DNA of 64,000 bases from Gracilibacillus suaedae. GTDB taxonomy: Bacteria > Bacillota > Bacilli > Bacillales > Amphibacillaceae. The notes beneath the pieces are model-generated. The model had not been told where the DNA came from. It saw only the letters and a program-made list of their open reading frames with translations, and did not search any database. Location of the stretch: contig NZ_JAGFVL010000020.1 of assembly GCF_017599345.1 (NCBI RefSeq), positions 1-64,000 on the forward strand, in the 5' to 3' direction. Both the position numbers and the translations under genes were made by a program. Below are positions 20,590 through 28,415 of the stretch, one piece after another. Position 1 is the stretch's first letter, and every line of letters starts with the position of its first letter.

Positions 20590-21606
20590 TTAAGCGTGCT
20601 GCAACTGATCTTTCAACCAATCATACGACTTTCTCCCACTAATTTCATGTACCCCTGGAAAGATATCATAAGCAAATTTCGCAGGGCGATTATGATAATA
20701 TTTTTCAATTTCAGCAATTGCCTCTTCAACAAACTTACTAGGAAAAATCGGATCTTTTTCTCCTGATTCAACAAATAAACTTCTTGGTGAGATTAATGCT
20801 ATCCATTCCGGTAATTCCGCATAATTTAATATGCCTGGTATATAATTATCAATACAGTGATGCATTGCCATAATGCTTCCTTTAAATGTATTTGGAAATC
20901 CTGTTAGGACAGTTGCACTTACTCGAAGATCCAAGGCAGCAGTGTACGTCGTAACAACTGCTCCACCAGAAAAACCCATCATCCCTATTCGCGAAGTATT
21001 TACGTCAGAACAGGCTTCCATGTAATCTAACAAACGACGTGCCTCCCAAATTCGTAAACCTGCAAGTGTTTTCCCTTCCATTAATAGGTTTGTTGCCATT
21101 GCTTCACAAGAATTAATATTCCCAGCTTCCTTATCTCGTGTGAGTCGCCGCTCTCCAAAACCTATTACCTCTGGTGCGAACACTTTTAAACCACGTTTTA
21201 CCAATTCTACTGCAAATCGCTTATGAATACCTGGCTCTCCTTGTTCCTCTTCCCCACTATTAGTCAGTCCAACTGCTTCGTTGACACCATAGCCATGACC
21301 ATGAACTGCTAAAACAGAAGGATATGTATGTTGTTCATCTTTAGGTGTCAGGACATAGACTGGTATCTGGATTAATTCTGTAACTGGTAAAGTAATCAAT
21401 TCTCTTGTATAGTCATCAAATTCTTTCGTTTCCATAACAGTAGGTTTCATCTTCACTCTTGTTTCGTCTAAATAAGAGAAATCACCTAATAACTCTACTA
21501 AACTACTTTTTAAAGTTAGTTTTCGTTCGATGGGGCCAACCGCTTTAACCGTTTCTTCTAGTGCATTATCATAAAATTGGTTAAACAATCGATCTAACTG
21601 ATTCAT
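20590..21606 (-). CDS. Alpha/beta hydrolase, acetyl-xylan-esterase/dienelactone-hydrolase-like
   Basis: This 338-residue cytoplasmic hydrolase has the alpha/beta-hydrolase hallmarks: oxyanion region 'VLAVHGHGYG' (about 98-107), nucleophile elbow 'GFSGGA' (Ser213), probable acid Asp285 in 'ESGEKDPIFP' and His320 in 'FPGVHEISG'. The long N-terminal extension and 'RGLKVFAPEVIGFGERR' match the abhydrolase_7 / acetyl-xylan-esterase-like group. AAAGGAG lies upstream of the ATG, and a strong cre at 21641-21654 suggests glucose repression. Ester removal from plant-derived oligosaccharides fits the neighbourhood, but the substrate is inferred. Confidence 0.82.
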   Translation of the reverse strand: MNQLDRLFNQFYDNALEETVKAVGPIERKLTLKSSLVELLGDFSYLDETRVKMKPTVMETKEFDDYTRELITLPVTELIQIPVYVLTPKDEQHTYPSVLAVHGHGYGVNEAVGLTNSGEEEQGEPGIHKRFAVELVKRGLKVFAPEVIGFGERRLTRDKEAGNINSCEAMATNLLMEGKTLAGLRIWEARRLLDYMEACSDVNTSRIGMMGFSGGAVVTTYTAALDLRVSATVLTGFPNTFKGSIMAMHHCIDNYIPGILNYAELPEWIALISPRSLFVESGEKDPIFPSKFVEEAIAEIEKYYHNRPAKFAYDIFPGVHEISGRKSYDWLKDQLQHA

Positions 21607-21640
21607 ATGTCCAACTCCTTTTATATTACGTAGCCAAAAA

Positions 21641-21654
21641 TGAAAACGTTTTAA
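21641..21654 (-). promoter_or_regulatory. cre site (CcpA) upstream of the esterase gene
   Basis: TGAAAACGTTTTAA matches 13 of 14 positions of TGNAANCGNTNNCA. It lies 35 bp upstream of the esterase start codon, where CcpA would block initiation. Confidence 0.6.
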
Positions 21655-21730
21655 AGTGTAATTCTATTATATACGATTTTGGTACTTTAAAAAAATAAAA
21701 AAAATAAAAGAAGCTTAAATTATGGAAAGG

Positions 21731-21758
21731 GCTAACCTTCCAAAATCGAAAGTTAGCC
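21731..21758 (-). terminator. Hairpin downstream of the small-gene operon
   Basis: GGCTAAC (21731-21737) pairs with GTTAGCC (21752-21758). It begins 10 bp after the stop codon of the 47-residue small gene at 21768. Confidence 0.5.
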
Positions 21759-21767
21759 GCGAAAAGA

Positions 21768-21911
21768 TTATAGCCCACCACAGTTTTTCCCAATTTGTTT
21801 TCTTATTAATTCATCTCTTTCTCCGCCATCCGATAGTTCTTCAGAAAATTCATGATCTTTCTTATTTTTTATCTTGTCATTTGTATGGTATGGTTGTCTT
21901 TTAGTTTTCAC
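21768..21911 (-). CDS. Very small hypothetical protein (47 residues)
   Basis: The function is unknown. GTG 21911 overlaps the stop codon region of the upstream small gene (GTGAAAACTAA), with AGGTGG just upstream, so translation is probably coupled. The product is hydrophilic and charged ('MKTKRQPYHTNDKIKNKKDH', 'EFSEELSDGGERDELIRKQI'), ends 'GKNCGGL' and has one cysteine. A hairpin follows the stop. Short, charged proteins of this type are often sporulation-associated or stress proteins in Bacillaceae, but that is only a guess. Confidence 0.5.
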   Translation of the reverse strand: MKTKRQPYHTNDKIKNKKDHEFSEELSDGGERDELIRKQIGKNCGGL

Positions 21912-22071
21912 CTTGTCCACCTGTTTCTGTATTTAGATAATCATTACTTGGTTCAATCGAGACTTGTTGTAATCTTGTTTCATCCCTTCCAGGATGATGT
22001 GTTTCATGATGAATTTCAGGTATTGTTTCTTGTTCAATCTCTACTTTTTTTGGTGTTTTTTTCTCTTTCAT
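21901..22071 (-). CDS. Very small hypothetical protein (56 residues)
   Basis: ATG 22071 follows a good site (AAGGGGG, 7-8 bp upstream) and the frame is open for 56 codons. The product is hydrophilic, with a His-rich middle ('IPEIHHETHHPGRDETRLQQ') and an acidic end ('NDYLNTETGGQGEN'). I do not recognise a family. The gene overlaps the next one by about 11 bp and follows the 69-residue gene by 24 bp, so the three small genes probably form one operon. Confidence 0.55.
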   Translation of the reverse strand: MKEKKTPKKVEIEQETIPEIHHETHHPGRDETRLQQVSIEPSNDYLNTETGGQGEN

Positions 22072-22095
22072 TCTAATCCCCCTTTTAAATCAAGA

Positions 22096-22305
22096 TTACG
22101 AGTTATTCCTTACTTGTCCAATTTCTTTGTTAGCAACATATTCATTCGCTTCTTCCAATTCTTTATGTGCGTCAACAGAGTCCCCTGCATAGCGCTCACG
22201 TGAATCTTCAAGATGGGCGGGATCTACGTCTTTTCTGATCCCCATTTCTCCATCCTGATTTGCCGGGCTAGGCATGTGAAAGCTCTTTTTTTGCTTGTTT
22301 TTCAT
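22096..22305 (-). CDS. Small hydrophilic protein, conserved-looking (69 residues)
   Basis: The function is unknown. I choose ATG 22305 because GAGGTGATC lies 3-9 bp upstream; a longer frame back to 22443 encodes low-complexity residues and has no ribosome-binding site. The product starts 'MKNKQKKSFHMPSPANQDG' and contains 'DVDPAHLEDSRERYAGDSVD' then 'AHKELEEANEYVANKEIGQV', a composition seen in small cytosolic proteins of Bacilli. It is hydrophilic, helical and without cysteines. It is first of three small genes on this strand. Confidence 0.65.
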   Translation of the reverse strand: MKNKQKKSFHMPSPANQDGEMGIRKDVDPAHLEDSRERYAGDSVDAHKELEEANEYVANKEIGQVRNNS

Positions 22306-22479
22306 GATGATCACCTCAGCATTATTTTTTGCATTATTGTTGTTTTCATGCAAGAACGTATTTAATAAATAAAAAATTTGAGGAATAAGAGAATAAAAGC
22401 AGTAAAAAATATAACTATGTATGAAGTGGAAATGAAAGAACATATTAAAAGATGATGATAATTTAAGGAGGTAACTAAA

Positions 22480-22731
22480 ATGGCTCGTATTGGAGTAGAG
22501 GAATCCTTAACAGCAGTGCAACAACAACTACAAGAAAATGGACATGAAGTCATTACATTAAGACAAGAACAAGATGCCAATGGCTGCGATTGCTGTGTCG
22601 TTTCTGGTCAAGACCAAAATGTGATGGGGATGCAAGACGCGTCGATTCAAGGTGCGGTAATTAGTGCTCAAGGACTTAATGCGAATGACGTTTGTCAGCA
22701 AGTAGAGCAAAGGTTGCAGCAGCAACAGTAA
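22480..22731 (+). CDS. ykuS: UPF0180 protein YkuS
   Basis: This 83-residue protein belongs to the YkuS/UPF0180 family: '[21 protein letters not shown]' at the N-terminus and '[18 protein letters not shown]' in the middle, with the CDCCVVSG signature. The family is widespread in Bacilli and its role is unknown. AAGGAGG lies 8 bp upstream of the ATG. It is a single gene with a strong terminator at 22761-22805, divergent from the small-gene operon. Confidence 0.9.
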   Translation: MARIGVEESLTAVQQQLQENGHEVITLRQEQDANGCDCCVVSGQDQNVMGMQDASIQGAVISAQGLNANDVCQQVEQRLQQQQ

Positions 22732-22760
22732 ATTTTTCGAATGTAAACCTATATCATAAT

Positions 22761-22805
22761 AATGAAAAACCAGCCTGCAAATAATGAAATGGCTGGTTTT
22801 TCATT
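22761..22805 (+). terminator. Terminator of ykuS
   Basis: AATGAAAAACCAGCC (22761-22775) pairs perfectly over 15 bp with GGCTGGTTTTTCATT (22791-22805); the A-rich and T-rich ends make it bidirectional. Confidence 0.85.
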
Positions 22806-23005
22806 ATTTTATTTAACAATAATTGGTTAATTGTTTATATCCGCATGTTCGATAGGGATAACTTTATTTGTTATACAATTCAACTAAGCAACCACACACC
22901 CATGCTTTCATTATACTTTTTTAAAACACTGCATGTTACAAAGTATAGTTTTATCATTTTAATACAAGCTATAAGCATCAGTTTGTTATCAAAGGAGCTA
23001 CACAA

Positions 23006-24400
23006 ATGGAAGGTAGTTGGATTGCTATAATTCCGTTTATCGTCGTGATCGTGACCGCGATAAAAACAAAGCAAGTATTCCCTGGGTTAACACTAGGGTT
23101 GATCGTTGGGGCTTATTTCGTTGAACCATCTCTTATAGGTGGTATTGAACAAGCGGCACAATACATCGTTGACAGCTTAACAGATATCAATAATTTAAAA
23201 ATCATTATTTTCTTATATATGTTTTCTGGTCTTGTTGGGATTATGAAAGCTTCAGGTGGTATCAAAGGATTTGTTGAATTGACTTCTAAAAAAATTAATA
23301 CAAAGCGAGAGGCAATTTTGCTTACGTGGGCTTCGACGCTTGGTACATTTAGCGCTCCTAGCTTCCGGATTGTAACAGTAGCACCAATTATGAAGGCTTT
23401 ATTACAAAAAATTAACATGACTCGCAAGGAGCTTGCCTTTATGATTGAGACAAGTACACAACCTGTTATTGTGTTAATCCCGATTGCTACAGCTTTTGTT
23501 GGATATATGGTTTCCGTGATCGAAATGGGCTTGCAAAATCAAGGAATTGAAGCGGATCCTTATTCTATGTTTATCCGCAGTATTCCGTTTAACTTTTTTG
23601 CCATTTCAATGATTGTTATCGGGACGTTATTCGTTATATTCCGCCATCCAAAAGAAATTGATCAGGATGAGCGTGACCCTGAACGAATTAAAGATGAAGA
23701 CAACACCTCGGTAGCCGATGATATCGAAGCAAAACCATGGAATTTAATCATTCCCGTATCATTAGTAATTATCTTAACTTTGTTTCTGACCTGGTGGGAT
23801 GGTAATCAACAAGGATATGGATTTTTCCAGGCCTTTATCGAAGCTGATGTCTTACAGGCAATGGTGGTGGCGCTATTTATTACCTTATTAATAACGGTCA
23901 TCATGCAAATCATTCAAAAAAACTCGTTAAAAAACACTATACATGAGTTTATTGAGGCTGGAAATAATCTCATGTCTGTCATCCTCTTATTAGCTGTTGT
24001 ATGGGGATTATCCTCTGTTACCGAAGATCTAGGTTTTTCAACATTTGTTACCAACAATGTAGATTGGGTACCAGCTATGCTGATTCCACCTGTTATGTTT
24101 TTAATTGGCTCATTTGTGTCCTATTTTATTGGATCTTCCTGGGGAACATGGGGTATTTTAATGCCACTTGGCGTCTCTCTGGCACAGGCTGCTGAAGCAT
24201 CCTTACCTTTAGTAATAGGAGCAGTATTTGCAAGCGGATCATTTGGTTCAATCGCATCACCGTTAAGTGACAACAATAATACGATTGCTGGATTATTGAA
24301 CATTAATGCGATGCAATACGCTAGGTATAAATTAATTCCAGCCTTAATCGCACTTGCTATTTCTGCCGTTCTATATGGTGTGATGACATTTATCTTATAG
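23006..24400 (+). CDS. Na+/H+ antiporter NhaC family protein
   Basis: This 464-residue polytopic membrane protein has about 11-12 hydrophobic segments and belongs to the NhaC family (TC 2.A.35). 'LYMFSGLVGIMKASGG', 'WASTLGTFSAPSFRIVTVAP' and 'GSFGSIASPLSDNNNTIAG' are the conserved intramembrane regions. Members exchange Na+ for H+ or, like MleN, couple it to a carboxylate. A charged cytoplasmic loop (about 208-240) splits the two halves. AAAGGAG lies upstream of the ATG. It is followed after 67 bp by a lipase-like gene, possibly co-transcribed. It would fit life at high salt or pH. Confidence 0.88.
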   Translation: MEGSWIAIIPFIVVIVTAIKTKQVFPGLTLGLIVGAYFVEPSLIGGIEQAAQYIVDSLTDINNLKIIIFLYMFSGLVGIMKASGGIKGFVELTSKKINTKREAILLTWASTLGTFSAPSFRIVTVAPIMKALLQKINMTRKELAFMIETSTQPVIVLIPIATAFVGYMVSVIEMGLQNQGIEADPYSMFIRSIPFNFFAISMIVIGTLFVIFRHPKEIDQDERDPERIKDEDNTSVADDIEAKPWNLIIPVSLVIILTLFLTWWDGNQQGYGFFQAFIEADVLQAMVVALFITLLITVIMQIIQKNSLKNTIHEFIEAGNNLMSVILLLAVVWGLSSVTEDLGFSTFVTNNVDWVPAMLIPPVMFLIGSFVSYFIGSSWGTWGILMPLGVSLAQAAEASLPLVIGAVFASGSFGSIASPLSDNNNTIAGLLNINAMQYARYKLIPALIALAISAVLYGVMTFIL

Positions 24401-24467
24401 GTGAGACTTACATCAGCGGGGCTTACGGACGGTTATTGCAGTTATAAAGCTAAAGTGGAGGTATATC

Positions 24468-25313
24468 ATGTATTCGAGCAACTATATTCAATCAAAAGAT
24501 GGCATTAACCTTTTTTATCAAACATGGACACCTTCCCATCCGAAGGCAGTTATTATTATTGTACATGGAGCCGGTGAACATTCTGGCAGGTATCAGCCAA
24601 TTACCGCACAATGTGTCAACCATGAAATTGCAGTAGTTGCTCCTGATTTACGTGGTTTCGGACAATCAGAAGGAGCTCGAGGGCACATTAATACATTCCA
24701 GGAATATGTAGACGACCTACATACGCTAGTTGAGTGGGTATCCGCCCAGTTTCAACATATGCCGATTTTTTTATTCGGCCACAGCTTAGGTGGTTTAATT
24801 GTGATTCGTTACAGTCAAATTTACGCATATGAGACAAATGGTGTAATCCTATCTTCACCTGCATTAGCATTGCGTTTTGAGCTGCCTTCTTTTAGCAAAA
24901 AAATCCTTGCAGTTGCTTCAAGTGTATTACCGAACCTATCGATACGTCCTAATAAGTGGGAAAGGATTTTCAGAGCAATAACATCCTTAGAACCGTATCT
25001 ACCAAAGAAAAAAGAACTTAAAAAAGACCCATTAATGACGTCGCAGTATACGCCACGTTGGCTATTTGAGTTAATCCAAAATGGAGTTGATGCTATAGCA
25101 GAAGCAGCCTTATTCCAATTCCCTGTTCTATTTGTCTACGATCAAAAAGATCCGATCATACATCCTCGTTTTATTCAAGATTTTTTCCATTCCGTTTCGA
25201 TACCGGATAAGCATTTCGTTACGTTTAATGATGGATTCCATCACCCGTTACAAGCCCACTATCGAGATTTAGCACTGGATAATGTTATGCAATGGATCAA
25301 TAAGCGGTTATAA
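24468..25313 (+). CDS. Alpha/beta hydrolase, monoacylglycerol lipase/lysophospholipase type
   Basis: This 281-residue serine hydrolase has 'VHGAGEHSGRY' (oxyanion loop, about 33-42), 'PDLRGFGQSEG', nucleophile elbow 'FGHSLGG' (Ser106), acid Asp in 'VYDQKDPI' and His in 'GFHHPL'. These place it in the serine aminopeptidase S33 / monoglyceride lipase family. There is no signal peptide. GTGGAGG precedes the ATG. It follows the NhaC-family gene; the link to sugar use is not apparent. Confidence 0.87.
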   Translation: MYSSNYIQSKDGINLFYQTWTPSHPKAVIIIVHGAGEHSGRYQPITAQCVNHEIAVVAPDLRGFGQSEGARGHINTFQEYVDDLHTLVEWVSAQFQHMPIFLFGHSLGGLIVIRYSQIYAYETNGVILSSPALALRFELPSFSKKILAVASSVLPNLSIRPNKWERIFRAITSLEPYLPKKKELKKDPLMTSQYTPRWLFELIQNGVDAIAEAALFQFPVLFVYDQKDPIIHPRFIQDFFHSVSIPDKHFVTFNDGFHHPLQAHYRDLALDNVMQWINKRL

Positions 25314-25358
25314 GTAATAAAAAAAGATAAAACAACCTCAAATTCATCATTTATTCAA

Positions 25359-25700
25359 GGAACAGGAGAGCTTTTTCCTCGGAAGGGAATGCTTTTTCCC
25401 CGGAACAGGATTTTGCTTACGGGGATAAGCGCTCCGCTTCCGGGGATATTCGCTTCTCTTCCCTGGATATATTCATTTATCCAGGGAACAGGAGGACTTT
25501 TCCTCGGAAGGGAATACTCTTTCCCTGGAGCAGGATTTCGCTTCCGGGGATAAGTGCTCCGCTTCCATGGATGTTCGCTTCCCTTCCCTGGATATATCCA
25601 CTTATCCAGGGAACAGAAGGGCTTTTCCTCGGAAGGAAATGCTTTTTCCCTGGAGCAGGATTTCGCTTACGGGGATTTTTCTTCGCTTCCTTGGATATCC
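25359..25700. repeat. Higher-order tandem repeat: about 126-bp units made of about 21-bp subunits
   Basis: 'AACAGGAG/AACAGAAG' recurs at 25361, 25487 and 25612, giving units of 126 and 125 bp and about 2.7 copies. Each unit is six related 20-22-bp subunits that start GG(G/A)A and end TTCC, for example 'GGAAGGGAATGCTTTTTCCC' and 'GGGATAAGCGCTCCGCTTCC'. Many subunits are partly self-complementary. It lies between convergent genes (25313 and 25766), has no open frame of note and ends near a decayed R2 motif (25711-25723). Confidence 0.75.
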
Positions 25701-25765
25701 AATAATTACTCGCACCATGATAAATAGAACGAACGGCAAGTGAGACTAGACTAGTTTAGTTACCT

Positions 25766-26422
25766 TTATTGTTTTCGCCAGTTAAAATCTATCGTATTTA
25801 AGAAAGCTTTTGCTAAAACCGTATGTCCCGTGTTATTGGGATGAACTCGATCCCATGCAATTGCTGCCGGATAGATTTTCTCTAAAACGGTGTTAAATGC
25901 TTTTTGTGTATCAACAAATAATGTATCGTGTTCTTTCGCAATTTGCTTAACAACTTTACCATACTCATCCATCTTATAACGCATTGGATCATTTGGATTA
26001 GGTTCGAGATAGAAAGGTGTCATCAGCACTACATGCTTTACTTCTGATTTTGTTTGCTTGACTAGCTCCCGGTATGTTTTCTCATATTCATCGATATAAA
26101 CATGACGATCTGGAATAAAAGGAGAATCGAATTGGCGCCACACATCATTGATACCAATCATGATGACTAACCAGTCAGGGGCTTGGTCAAGTACGTCTTC
26201 CTGCCAACGATTTTTTAAGTCTGCTACATTATTTCCGGATATCCCTTTATTTACGACACGGATTCCTAATTCAGGGTATGTCGATTGTAGGAATGCATCA
26301 ACAATGGATACATATCCAGTTCCTAACGCTTGAAATAATCCTTCCCCCTCTGGTTTTGCACGATCACAATCAGTTACAGAATCTCCAATAAACAATAATT
26401 TTTGATTTTTTGCTAGCTTCAT
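25766..26422 (-). CDS. axe2: Acetylxylan esterase Axe2-like, SGNH/GDSL hydrolase
   Basis: This 218-residue cytoplasmic esterase removes acetyl groups from xylo-oligosaccharides. It matches Geobacillus stearothermophilus Axe2 (219 residues) nearly throughout from memory: 'FIGDSVTDCDRA' (Ser15), 'NKGISGNNVADLK', 'IMIGINDVWRQ', 'LMTPFYLEPN' and 'WDRVHPN' (Asp191 and His194), which are the Axe2 catalytic triad positions. AGGAGGAC lies before the ATG. It follows the lyxose isomerase gene by 17 bp on the same strand, so the two are an operon. There is no xylanase or xylosidase in the window. Confidence 0.93.
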   Translation of the reverse strand: MKLAKNQKLLFIGDSVTDCDRAKPEGEGLFQALGTGYVSIVDAFLQSTYPELGIRVVNKGISGNNVADLKNRWQEDVLDQAPDWLVIMIGINDVWRQFDSPFIPDRHVYIDEYEKTYRELVKQTKSEVKHVVLMTPFYLEPNPNDPMRYKMDEYGKVVKQIAKEHDTLFVDTQKAFNTVLEKIYPAAIAWDRVHPNNTGHTVLAKAFLNTIDFNWRKQ

Positions 26423-26439
26423 TTTGTCCTCCTATTATA

Positions 26440-26973
<534 letters not shown>

Positions 26974-27067
26974 CTATTTATTTTTATGATATTGTACACA
27001 CCTATTATTCTATTTGAATGAGATACTTTTTCCTTGAATCGGAGATTACCGAATACCCCCACCTATC

Positions 27068-27081
27068 GTAAAACGCTTTCA
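27068..27081 (-). promoter_or_regulatory. cre-like site upstream of lyxose isomerase-axe2
   Basis: GTAAAACGCTTTCA matches 12 of 14 positions of TGNAANCGNTNNCA and lies about 107 bp upstream of the lyxose isomerase start. Confidence 0.45.
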
Positions 27082-27165
27082 AAACTATCTCTTCAAATCT
27101 TAGCATATTAAAGTGGACAAGCCAATATAATTGTTAGTTCTAGGTTTTGTAATTAAATAAAAAAC

Positions 27166-27192
27166 AGCCCTCAGAAAATTCTCCAAGGGACT
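27166..27192 (-). terminator. Terminator of the Gfo/Idh gene
   Basis: On the minus strand, AGTCCCT and AGGGCT can pair around an inner AGAA/TTCT stem, followed by TGTTTTTTATT. It lies about 50 bp after the stop codon at 27245. Confidence 0.5.
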
Positions 27193-27244
27193 TTCATTTT
27201 TATTCAATTTTCCTCGTCTTTCTGTGCTCCAATTCTCATTAATT

Positions 27245-28399
27245 CTATTCATACTTACCACCAGTTGTAATTTCCGTATCAGAGAAATTTTCTACTGATG
27301 CTCCTTTTTCATAGAACTGTTTCGCATTTTGTAAAATACCTTCTCTCGTATAAAAAGGGCTTTCTTTTGTTAAAGGTAATGTCACTGTACGCAGGTAGTT
27401 AGCAGATTCATAGATTGCTGTAATCAATTCTAAAGTTTGTCGTCCTTGTACGCCATCAACTAAAACCGGTTTGTTTTCCATAATCGCATCAAGTACATTT
27501 TCGATCTGACCAGAATGTCCCTCATACTCTAAATCAGGCTGGCTGTTAAATGCTTCCGTCAATAATTGCTCAAGTTCAGGATCATCATTCGGAAAGCCAT
27601 TTTCCTTTGAAGTTGACGCCTTTACCTTCCATGGTACGGAGACACGTGCTTTCTTACCTTGGAAGATCAACTGCTGCTCTTCTCCGTGGTGAACAACAGA
27701 ACTGGTGATTTGAGCTAAGCTTCCATCCTGATAACGACCAATTGCAATGGAAATGTCCTCTACTTCAGCATTGTCATGAGCCGTGTTACTTGTTACTGCT
27801 GTTATTTCGGATGGCATGCCTCTCATCCATTGGAAAATATCAATATGATGTACGGCATGATTTAATGTGCAGCCACCGCCTTCTTTTTCCCAAGTGCCTC
27901 GCCACCATAAATCATAATAGCTATGTCCTCTCCACCAGAAAGAATCAACTTGTGTATGGAGAATCGGGCCCATTAATTCTGTTTCAAGTACATGCTTCAA
28001 TTTCATCATTGGCGTTGTAAATCGATTTTGAGCAACAACCGATAAAATTTTGTTATTCCGTATGCCGGCTTCAACCATCGCATCACATTCTTCTAAGGAA
28101 GACGCCATCGGTTTTTCAACCAGTACATGTTTTCCAGCGTCCAAACTGTTAATCGCAATATCGGCATGAGTATATGGTGGTGTACAAATAGAGATTAGAT
28201 CGACTTCCTCCTTATCAATTAAATCCTGATAATTATCAAATACATTCGCATCTAGGTTGAATTCTTGTTTTATTTTTTCCGCTTTTTCTGGATAAATATC
28301 ACATAATGCAACAATCTTACACTTACTTGGAAATTGCAGATAACTTTTTACATGAGATGGGCATATTGCTCCTGTACCAATGATCGCTACTCTTAACAA
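27245..28399 (-). CDS. Gfo/Idh/MocA-family oxidoreductase
   Basis: This 384-residue NAD(P)-dependent sugar dehydrogenase has an N-terminal Rossmann fold ('RVAIIGTGAICPSHVKSYLQ'), the family motif 'VLVEKPMASS' (about 104-113) and a C-terminal alpha/beta domain with 'GGGCTLNHAVHHIDIFQW', where conserved His residues line the substrate site. TTG appears to be the start codon, with AAGGATG upstream. It begins 16 bp after the GH2 gene at 28416 and is the last gene of that operon. A sugar liberated by the GH2 enzyme is its probable substrate; the exact reaction is not known. Confidence 0.9.
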   Translation of the reverse strand: MLRVAIIGTGAICPSHVKSYLQFPSKCKIVALCDIYPEKAEKIKQEFNLDANVFDNYQDLIDKEEVDLISICTPPYTHADIAINSLDAGKHVLVEKPMASSLEECDAMVEAGIRNNKILSVVAQNRFTTPMMKLKHVLETELMGPILHTQVDSFWWRGHSYYDLWWRGTWEKEGGGCTLNHAVHHIDIFQWMRGMPSEITAVTSNTAHDNAEVEDISIAIGRYQDGSLAQITSSVVHHGEEQQLIFQGKKARVSVPWKVKASTSKENGFPNDDPELEQLLTEAFNSQPDLEYEGHSGQIENVLDAIMENKPVLVDGVQGRQTLELITAIYESANYLRTVTLPLTKESPFYTREGILQNAKQFYEKGASVENFSDTEITTGGKYE

Positions 28400-28415
28400 A
28401 TTAATTCATCCTTTC

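Noticed and set aside
22845-23030. 61-residue plus-strand open frame before the NhaC-family gene
   Set aside because: No ribosome-binding site, it runs into the antiporter gene, and its hydrophobic low-complexity composition reflects AT-rich promoter DNA.
25359-25700. Coding repeat protein gene
   Set aside because: No frame is open across the array, the 125/126-bp units shift frame, and there is no ribosome-binding site.
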